Assembly: GCA_040235415.1 (NCBI GenBank)
Contig: JBECKR010000297.1
Span: 1 to 9,431, forward strand
Source of the DNA: JBECKR01 sp040235415
GTDB taxonomy: Bacteria; Acidobacteriota; Polarisedimenticolia; Polarisedimenticolales; Polarisedimenticolaceae
Length of the DNA stretch: 9,431 bases
Reading direction: 5' to 3'
In this document: piece after piece, positions 4,901-9,431 of the stretch
Layout: every line of letters begins with the position of its first letter
How positions within the stretch are numbered: the stretch's first letter is position 1
The notes under the pieces: model-generated
Seen by the model: the letters and a program-made list of their open reading frames with translations, nothing else
Databases searched by the model: none
Told to the model about the DNA's origin: nothing
Made by a program: the position numbers and the translations under genes

Positions 4901-6102
4901 GCACGGCGGACCTGCTGAGATTCGCCGCCGGGGCGCTGCGCGGGCACCGCCTGCGCGCGGGCCTGTCGCTGCTCGGCGTCGCCATCGGCGTCGCCTCGGT
5001 CGTCCTGCTCACGAGCCTCGGGGAGGGCGCGAGGCGCTACGTCGTCGGAGAGTTCAGCGCGCTCGGCACGAACCTCGTGATCGTCATCCCGGGCAGGACC
5101 GAGACGACCGGCGCCGCGCCGGTGTTCGGCCTCGCCCCGCGCGACCTCACGCTCGACGACGCCGAGGCGCTGCGGCGCCGGGTGCCGGAGATCCGCCGCG
5201 TCGCGCCGCTCGCGATCGGCGAGGCCGCCGCCCGGTTCGGGGACCGCCGCCGGGACGTCACCGTCGTCGGGACGACCTCGGAAATGGTCGAGGTCCGGAA
5301 GTTCCGCATCGGCGTCGGTCGCTACCTCCCGCCGGGCGACCCGCACCGCGGTCCGCGGGTGTGCGTCATCGGGGCGAAGATCCAGCAGCAGCTGTTCGGG
5401 CCGGTCAACCCGCTCGGCGAGACGCTGCGCCTCGGCGGGTGGCGGTGCCGTGTCATCGGCGTCATGGCGCCGCGCGGCGTGTCGCTCGGGATGGACTTCG
5501 ACGAGGTCGTCCACGTCCCGGTCTCCCGGGCGATGCGGATGTTCGACACCCGCAGCCTGTTCCGCATCCTCGCCGAGGTCGGCTCGTACGGCGAGATCGA
5601 GACCGCGAAGCGCCGGGCGGTGGAGGTGCTCAAGGAGCGCCACGCGGGGATCGAGGACGTCACGGTCCTGACGCAGGACTCGGTGCTCTCGACGTTCAGC
5701 CGGATCCTCGCGATCCTGACCGCGGCGCTCGCGGGGATCGCCGCGATCAGCCTCGGCGTCGCCGGCGTCGGCATCATGAACGTCATGCTGGTCTCCGTCT
5801 CGGAGCGGGTTCGCGAGATCGGGCTCCTGAAGGCGGTGGGGGCGACGCCCTCCCAGGTGCAGGCGGCGTTCTTGGTCGAGGCGACGTTGCTGTCGCTGTC
5901 GGGCGGCGCGATCGGCCTCGTGGCGGGATTCGCCGGCGCGCGAGTGCTGACGGTGCTGTACCCGTCGTTTCCCGCGAGCCCGCCGTCCTGGGCGGTGTGG
6001 GGCTCGCTCGCCGTCGCCGCCCTCGTCGGAATCACGTTCGGAGCGCTCCCGGCCCGTCGCGCCGCCCGGCTCGATCCGGTCGCGGCGCTCCAGGGGAGGT
6101 GA
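4897..6102 (+). CDS. MacB-like ABC permease 1 (MacB_PCD + FtsX)
   Basis: Inner-membrane permease of 401 residues with the four-helix MacB layout: TM1 (about 22-41), a large periplasmic domain (about 45-265), then TM2 (about 270-300), TM3 (about 323-348) and TM4 (about 366-386). The FtsX core S-E-R-V-R-E-I-G-L-L-K-A-V-G-A-T (302-317) and the terminal G-A-L-P-A-R-R-A-A-R-L-D-P (382-394) are typical. It uses energy from the ATPase encoded just upstream to move substrate, or transmit motion, through the adaptor. GTG 4897 overlaps the ATPase stop. It is clearly paralogous to the next gene; in residues 8-72 I count about 39 of 65 aligned residues identical. The periplasmic domain has C156 and C184, both missing in permease 2. 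Substrate is not deducible; macrolides, lipopeptides, peptides or lipoproteins are known for the family. Confidence 0.94.
   Translation: MSTADLLRFAAGALRGHRLRAGLSLLGVAIGVASVVLLTSLGEGARRYVVGEFSALGTNLVIVIPGRTETTGAAPVFGLAPRDLTLDDAEALRRRVPEIRRVAPLAIGEAAARFGDRRRDVTVVGTTSEMVEVRKFRIGVGRYLPPGDPHRGPRVCVIGAKIQQQLFGPVNPLGETLRLGGWRCRVIGVMAPRGVSLGMDFDEVVHVPVSRAMRMFDTRSLFRILAEVGSYGEIETAKRRAVEVLKERHAGIEDVTVLTQDSVLSTFSRILAILTAALAGIAAISLGVAGVGIMNVMLVSVSERVREIGLLKAVGATPSQVQAAFLVEATLLSLSGGAIGLVAGFAGARVLTVLYPSFPASPPSWAVWGSLAVAALVGITFGALPARRAARLDPVAALQGR
6095..6099 (+). promoter_or_regulatory. Strong ribosome binding site of permease 2
   Basis: GGAGG (6095-6099), extended to GGAGGTGA, ends 6 nt before ATG 6106 and includes part of the permease 1 stop (TGA 6100-6102). 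It fixes the permease 2 start and is the strongest initiation site in the export operon. The other junctions use GTGA overlaps, so permease 2 may be made by independent initiation as well as coupling. Confidence 0.7.
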
Positions 6103-6105
6103 GCG

Positions 6106-7308
6106 ATGATCGCGCGGGACCTCCTGCGCCTCGCCGGCTCGTCGGTCGCGGCTCACCGCCTGCGCTCGGGCTTGACGATGCTCGGCGTCCTGATCGGCAT
6201 CGCCTCGGTCATCCTGCTTACGTCGATCGGCGAGGGCACCCGGCAGTACATCGTCGGGGAGTTCACGCAGTTCGGCACGAACCTCCTCGCGATCAACCCC
6301 GGGAAGACGATGACGACCGGCCAGCCCGGCGCGCTCGGCGGCACGATTCGCAAGCTCACCATCGACGACGCGGCCTCGCTGCGCAGGGTCCGCGGCGTCG
6401 AGAAGGTCGTTCCGGTCGCGATGGGGACCGCGCGCGTCGAGGCGCGCGGACGCGGACGGAGCGTCTACGTCTACGGCGTCACGTCCGAGGTCCCCGACGT
6501 CTGGAAGTTCCGCGTTCGCCAGGGCCGGTTCCTGCCGCCCGGCGATCCGAGGCGCGGGTCCCCGATCGCGGTGCTCGGTCCGAAGCTGAAGCGCGAGCTG
6601 TTCGGCGAGAGCAACGCGCTCGGCGAGTACGTCCGGATCGGCGGCCGGCGGTTCAAGGTCATCGGCGTCATGGCGCCGAAGGGCCAGATGCTCGGGATCG
6701 ACATCGACGACTCCGCCTACATCCCGGTCGCCGTCGCCAAGGAGCTGTTCAACACCGACGGCCTCGTCGAGATCGACGTCCTGTTCGCGGCCGGCGCCGG
6801 GGAGCGCCGGATCGTCGAGGGGATCGAGCGCACGCTGCGCGCGCGGCACGACGGCGAGGACGACTTCACGGTCACGACCCAGACCGAGATGCTCGACGTC
6901 CTGGGACGGGTGCTCGGCATCGTCAGCCTCGCCGTCGGCGGCATCGGGGCGATCTCGCTCGTCGTCGGCGCGATCGGGATCTTGACGATGATGTGGATCT
7001 CGGTCAACGAGCGTACCGCCGAGATCGGGCTGGCCAAGGCGATCGGCGCGTCGCCGCGCCAGATCCTGGCCGTGTTCCTGGCCGAGGCGTCGCTGCTGTC
7101 GCTCGCGGGCGGCGCGCTCGGCGTCGCCGCCGGTCTCGGAACGGCGCGCATCCTGACGCTCCTGATCCCGGGGCTCCCGATCCGTACGCCGATGCGCTAC
7201 GTCGCCGCCGCGCTCGCGGTCAGCCTCGCGGTCGGGCTCGCGAGCGGCGTGCTCCCGGCGAGGCGCGCCGCCCGGCTCGACCCGGTCGACGCCCTGCATG
7301 CGGAGTGA
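6106..7308 (+). CDS. MacB-like ABC permease 2 (MacB_PCD + FtsX)
   Basis: A second 400-residue permease with the same layout as permease 1: TM1 (about 22-41), periplasmic domain (about 45-262), TM2 (about 268-298), TM3 (about 322-347), TM4 (about 364-383). The FtsX core reads N-E-R-T-A-E-I-G-L-A-K-A-I-G-A-S (301-316) and the end G-V-L-P-A-R-R-A-A-R-L-D-P (381-393). The alignment with permease 1 is co-linear with only one- or two-residue gaps, so the pair arose by tandem duplication and has diverged. Because one ATPase gene serves two permeases, a heterodimer with two copies of the ATPase is the likely complex, as in LolCDE, although separate homodimers cannot be excluded. It has no cysteine at the positions of C156 and C184 of permease 1. 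It is the last gene of the operon and ends 9 nt from the convergent DUF4097 gene. Confidence 0.94.
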   Translation: MIARDLLRLAGSSVAAHRLRSGLTMLGVLIGIASVILLTSIGEGTRQYIVGEFTQFGTNLLAINPGKTMTTGQPGALGGTIRKLTIDDAASLRRVRGVEKVVPVAMGTARVEARGRGRSVYVYGVTSEVPDVWKFRVRQGRFLPPGDPRRGSPIAVLGPKLKRELFGESNALGEYVRIGGRRFKVIGVMAPKGQMLGIDIDDSAYIPVAVAKELFNTDGLVEIDVLFAAGAGERRIVEGIERTLRARHDGEDDFTVTTQTEMLDVLGRVLGIVSLAVGGIGAISLVVGAIGILTMMWISVNERTAEIGLAKAIGASPRQILAVFLAEASLLSLAGGALGVAAGLGTARILTLLIPGLPIRTPMRYVAAALAVSLAVGLASGVLPARRAARLDPVDALHAE

Positions 7309-7310
7309 GC

Positions 7311-7326
7311 GGCGCGGTCACGCGCC
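7311..7326. terminator. Hairpin shared by the two convergent operon ends
   Basis: GGCGCG (7311-7316) and CGCGCC (7321-7326) form a perfect 6-bp GC stem with a GTCA loop. The stem begins 2 nt after the permease 2 stop, and the loop contains the stop codon of the minus-strand DUF4097 gene. Being symmetrical, it would form in both transcripts. No T-run follows on either strand, so it is not a standard intrinsic terminator; it may act as a 3'-end block or be chance in GC-rich DNA. Confidence 0.35.
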
Positions 7327-8103
7327 CCGGCGGATCCGGATCGTCCCGTTCACCGACTCGACGCGCAGCCCCCGGCCGCCGGCGCCGAGCGTCCCCTTCG
7401 CGCGCCGACCTACCCGGCCGCCCGAGATCTCGATCGGGAAATCGCTCTCGAGCGCGCCGTTGAGCGTCTTGGCGCGGAGGTCGACCGCGGCGTCGGCCGG
7501 CAGCTCGACGGTGACGTCGCCGTTGACGGTCGCGAGCTCGGCATCGCCTTCCCAGTCCGCGCGCCCCATCACGGCCTCCACCGGACCGTTGACCGTCTTC
7601 GCCAGCACGTGCCCGCGGGCGTGCGAGCGAATCGCTCCGTTGACGGTGTGCGCGACGACGTCGCCGTCGATCTCCTCGGCGTCGATGTCGCCGTTGACGG
7701 TCCGGCCGGTGAAACCGACGCCCGCGGGGACCCGGACCTCGAAGTCGACCACGACGTCGTTGTCGTGGGACGAGATCTTCCCTGCGGTCCCGGGCGCGCA
7801 GCGGTTGCCCTCTCCGGGGTAGACCGCGCACACGGTCACGCCGCCGTCGTGCTCGACGACCTCGATCCGCACCTCGGCCGGATCGTCGCGCTCGCCGTGC
7901 TTCGACGCCACGACCTCGACCGCGTCGCCGGAGCCCGCCCGGGCCCGGAGGTCGCCGTTGACCCCCTTGATCTCGACGGAACGCCCCGCAGGGACGGTCC
8001 CGCTCCACTCGAAGCGGTCCCCGGCCGCCGGTGCCGCCGCGGCGAGCAACGCCGCGGCCAGGACGGCGGCGGCGAGCAACGCGCGATCGATCGAGGTTCT
8101 CAT
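7318..8103 (-). CDS. Exported DUF4097 beta-solenoid protein B (Asn-Gly ladder)
   Basis: A 261-residue exported protein of the DUF4097 (adhesin-like) family, a right-handed beta-solenoid; its biochemical role is unknown, and relatives often neighbour anti-sigma factors or envelope-stress genes. An N-terminal signal peptide (1 to about 28: R-T-S-I-D-R, then an Ala/Leu core) directs export. The repeat unit carries V-N-G or L-N-G at N49, N137, N155, N172, N194, N215 and N252, plus a D-G at 147-148; spacing in the central run is 17-22 residues, one solenoid turn each. C92 and C102 could form a local disulfide. No lipobox or C-terminal membrane anchor is seen, so it is probably periplasmic. ATG 8103 is chosen over upstream starts since GGAGG (8114-8110) lies 6 nt before it and the signal peptide begins there. 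It is the last gene of the minus operon, 35 nt after gene A. Confidence 0.9.
   Translation of the reverse strand: MRTSIDRALLAAAVLAAALLAAAAPAAGDRFEWSGTVPAGRSVEIKGVNGDLRARAGSGDAVEVVASKHGERDDPAEVRIEVVEHDGGVTVCAVYPGEGNRCAPGTAGKISSHDNDVVVDFEVRVPAGVGFTGRTVNGDIDAEEIDGDVVAHTVNGAIRSHARGHVLAKTVNGPVEAVMGRADWEGDAELATVNGDVTVELPADAAVDLRAKTLNGALESDFPIEISGGRVGRRAKGTLGAGGRGLRVESVNGTIRIRRGA
7347..7962 (-). repeat. Degenerate coding repeats of the solenoid turns
   Basis: Seven short related blocks, seen on the plus strand as CGTTGA or CGTTCA cores, begin at 7347, 7458, 7521, 7587, 7638, 7692 and 7956. CGTTGACGGT is exact at 7521, 7638 and 7692. Each encodes the [TSV]-[VL]-N-G turn of the DUF4097 protein. Spacing is irregular and the flanks differ, so these are protein-level repeats and not a DNA repeat array. 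Confidence 0.7.
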
Positions 8104-8120
8104 GCCGCTCCTCCTCGCAG

Positions 8121-8136
8121 GCCCGGATCCCCGGGC
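8121..8136 (-). other. Small hairpin between the two DUF4097 genes
   Basis: GCCCGG (8121-8126) and CCGGGC (8131-8136) form a 6-bp perfect stem with a 4-nt loop in the 35-nt gap between genes A and B, just after the stop of A and before the ribosome binding site of B (8114-8110). There is no T-run, so it is unlikely to end transcription; it could set the relative expression of A and B or protect an mRNA end. Chance formation is quite possible in such GC-rich sequence. Confidence 0.3.
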
Positions 8137-8138
8137 GG

Positions 8139-9020
8139 TCACTTCGCCGCCACCGACTTCAGCACCACCGGAGCGCTGAACGTCTCGATGTCGACGCGGA
8201 AGCCGCCGTCCCCGGTCACGAGCCGCATCTCGCGGCCCGGACCGTGCTCCGAGCGCACACGGGCCGACGGGAAGTCGGACGTCAGCTCGCCGCTGAAGGT
8301 GTCGATCGTGAACGTCGCGGCGACATCGGGCGGGAGCTCGAGCCTCACGGGGCCGCTCACGGTCTCGATCTTCATGCGCCCCTTGGACGCGAGCTTGCCG
8401 GCGTAGCGCACCGTCCCCGAGACCGACGACAGCGACGCCTCCTCGACCGCGGAGTCGGTCACGTCGACCTTGCCGCTGACCGATTCCGCGCTCAGCGAGC
8501 GCCGGACGCCGGAGACCGCGATGTCTCCCGCCGCGGTCTCGAGCTTGGCCTCGTCGATCGCGCCCCGGACCTCGATCTTCCCGTTGATCGCCTCGACGCG
8601 GACCTCACCGGCGGCGGCCTCGACGGTCACCTGGCCGTTGAGCGTCTCGACGGAGACGCCGCCGCGGGTCCCGCGGACCGTGAAGTCGGTGGAGAAGCCC
8701 TCGAGGTCGAGACGGGCCGAGGCCGGGACGCGGATCTCGAGGACGGCCCGGCCGCCCATGCGGTTCGGGCCGCCGCGAGGATCGATCTCGACGTGGACGC
8801 CGTCCGATTGCGCCCGGGCGTCGAACTCGCCCGCCGTCTCGGAGTACGTCCCGGTGATCCGGATCTCGTTGCCCTCGGCGGCGGCGATCGTCACGCTGCC
8901 GACCGGGATCTCGACCGACAGCACGCCGCCTTCCGGGAACGGGAGCGTCCGGTCGACGTTCGCGGCGAGCGCGGGTGCGGCCGCGAGGACGGCTACGAGG
9001 CAGGCGATCGGGGTTCTCAT
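8139..9020 (-). CDS. Exported DUF4097 beta-solenoid protein A (Ser-Gly ladder)
   Basis: A 293-residue exported DUF4097-family protein. The signal peptide spans 1-19 with a clean A-L-A cleavage site before A20-N-V-D. An N-terminal beta-rich segment (about 25-105) is followed by solenoid turns marked by N128-G, N146-G, A-A-G at 163-165, then S182-G, S201-G, S222-G and S243-G, spaced 18-21 residues. The end of the solenoid, F-S-G-E-L-T-S-D-F-P (242-251), resembles L-N-G-A-L-E-S-D-F-P in protein B, so the two are paralogues. Protein A has no cysteine in the mature part. ATG 9020 has an upstream GGGAGAG site at suitable distance. It lies 11 nt after the anti-sigma-like gene and 35 nt before gene B on the same strand, so all three are probably one transcript. 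Function is unknown; an envelope role is inferred from export and neighbours. Confidence 0.9.
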   Translation of the reverse strand: MRTPIACLVAVLAAAPALAANVDRTLPFPEGGVLSVEIPVGSVTIAAAEGNEIRITGTYSETAGEFDARAQSDGVHVEIDPRGGPNRMGGRAVLEIRVPASARLDLEGFSTDFTVRGTRGGVSVETLNGQVTVEAAAGEVRVEAINGKIEVRGAIDEAKLETAAGDIAVSGVRRSLSAESVSGKVDVTDSAVEEASLSSVSGTVRYAGKLASKGRMKIETVSGPVRLELPPDVAATFTIDTFSGELTSDFPSARVRSEHGPGREMRLVTGDGGFRVDIETFSAPVVLKSVAAK

Positions 9021-9031
9021 GGCGTCTCTCC

Positions 9032-9431
9032 CTACATCCGTACGGCGACGTCGACGACCTGGTGCAGCAGGTCGACGCGTCGCTGATACGAGGCGATCAG
9101 CATCTTCTGGAGCGCCGGGTTGTCCGGCTCGCGGTCGAGCGCGGAGCGGATTCGAGCCGCGGCGCGGTCCATGAGCGCGAGGTTGTCGAGCACGACCGCA
9201 AGCGTCTCCGGGTCGATCTCGTCCCGCCGCGCCTCGATCTCCGCGACGAGCCGGTCGCGGGTCGCGGCGTAGCGCGCGTCGAGCGCGTCGTAGCTCGCGA
9301 GCACCGTCGCCGGGGTGGCGGCGCTCGCGTCCGCGACCGGCGCGACGGTGCCGCGATCGACGCGGATCAGGATCCCCGCGAGCAGGCCGGCGGCGAACAC
9401 GACGGCCGCCGCCGCGACGAGGGGCACGAGC
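9032..9431 (-). CDS. Single-pass membrane protein, likely anti-sigma factor C-terminal part (cut by window edge)
   Basis: The frame is open to the right edge, so the 5' end is missing; 132 codons before the stop are visible. A GTG at 9427 exists, but the preceding codon is also open and no upstream region is available to judge it, so I treat the gene as truncated by the window. The visible part begins with a membrane helix (Val/Ala/Leu-rich, ending G-I-L-I-R-V-D-R), a short Ala/Thr/Pro linker and a helical, charged domain of about 95 residues containing the segments A-A-A-R-I-R-S-A-L and D-N-P-A-L-Q-K-M-L. This layout fits the membrane and extracytoplasmic half of zinc-finger (zf-HC2) anti-sigma factors that precede DUF4097 genes. 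The zinc-binding motif and an ECF sigma gene would lie beyond the window; neither is seen, so the assignment is an inference. Confidence 0.68.
   Translation of the reverse strand, partial: LVPLVAAAAVVFAAGLLAGILIRVDRGTVAPVADASAATPATVLASYDALDARYAATRDRLVAEIEARRDEIDPETLAVVLDNLALMDRAAARIRSALDREPDNPALQKMLIASYQRRVDLLHQVVDVAVRM

Noticed and set aside
4657..7299. An 880-codon open frame on the minus strand opposite the ATPase and permease genes
   Set aside because: Its product is a run of Arg, Asp, Ala, Glu and Gly with no recognisable domain, and it lies antisense to genes with intact family motifs. In DNA this GC-rich, stop codons are rare in the shadow frames.
5361..7463. A 700-codon plus-strand open frame across both permeases
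   Set aside because: Arg/Gly/Asp-rich translation in another frame of the two permease genes, with no membrane segments or motifs.
7347..7962. Recurring CGTTGAC blocks as a CRISPR-like or regulatory repeat array
   Set aside because: The blocks are only 6-10 bp long, unevenly spaced and always in frame with V-N-G codons, so they are explained by the protein repeat of the DUF4097 solenoid.
8101..8142. A longer start for DUF4097 protein B at 8142
   Set aside because: It would overlap the end of gene A and place 13 residues ahead of a well-formed signal peptide; ATG 8103 has GGAGG at a 6-nt spacing.

Overview
The window is very GC-rich throughout (roughly 70% by eye), with codons almost all ending in G or C. 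It reads as chromosomal DNA from a two-membrane (diderm) bacterium. The support is a lipoprotein with a lipobox, a periplasmic adaptor of MacA/HlyD type and two exported beta-solenoid proteins. The combination of a POT transporter, MacA/MacB-like genes with duplicated permeases, and a zinc-finger-type anti-sigma tail followed by DUF4097 proteins is what I would expect in Acidobacteriota (Thermoanaerobaculia-like) or a similar high-GC phylum. That placement is inference. I see no tRNA, rRNA, CRISPR array, insertion sequence or phage gene.

Layout. (1) 1-193, minus: 5' end of a lipoprotein gene cut by the window edge. (2) 194-388: divergent promoter/leader region with a 10-bp inverted repeat. 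(3) 389-1996, plus: POT-family proton-coupled peptide transporter. (4) 1993-2454, minus: stand-alone EVE-domain protein, convergent with the transporter and overlapping it by 4 bp. (5) 2544-3020, plus: RsbW-like GHKL ATP-binding protein (anti-sigma kinase family), divergent from EVE. (6) 3051-7308, plus: a tight export operon of periplasmic adaptor, ABC ATPase, permease 1 and permease 2; the first three genes are linked by 4-nt GTGA start/stop overlaps and permease 2 has a strong ribosome binding site overlapping the previous stop. (7) 7318-9431, minus: a second tight operon of a single-pass membrane protein resembling an anti-sigma C-terminal half (cut by the window edge) and two exported DUF4097 beta-solenoid proteins, convergent with the export operon.

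How the parts may work together. The export operon encodes a MacAB-like assembly, but MacB is split into a separate ATPase and two distinct, co-linear FtsX/MacB_PCD permeases, so the transporter is probably a heterodimer. No TolC-type outer-membrane channel is encoded here. The minus operon looks like the downstream half of an ECF sigma / anti-sigma / DUF4097 envelope-response cassette, with the sigma gene expected beyond base 9431. An RsbW-like regulator just before the export operon and an anti-sigma-like cassette just after it suggest an envelope-stress locus, but the link rests on position only.

The observations most worth a second look are a cysteine pair placed symmetrically across the adaptor hairpin, a cysteine pair present in permease 1 and absent at both positions in permease 2, the Asn-Gly versus Ser-Gly ladder difference between the two DUF4097 proteins, and a hairpin shared by the ends of the two convergent operons.
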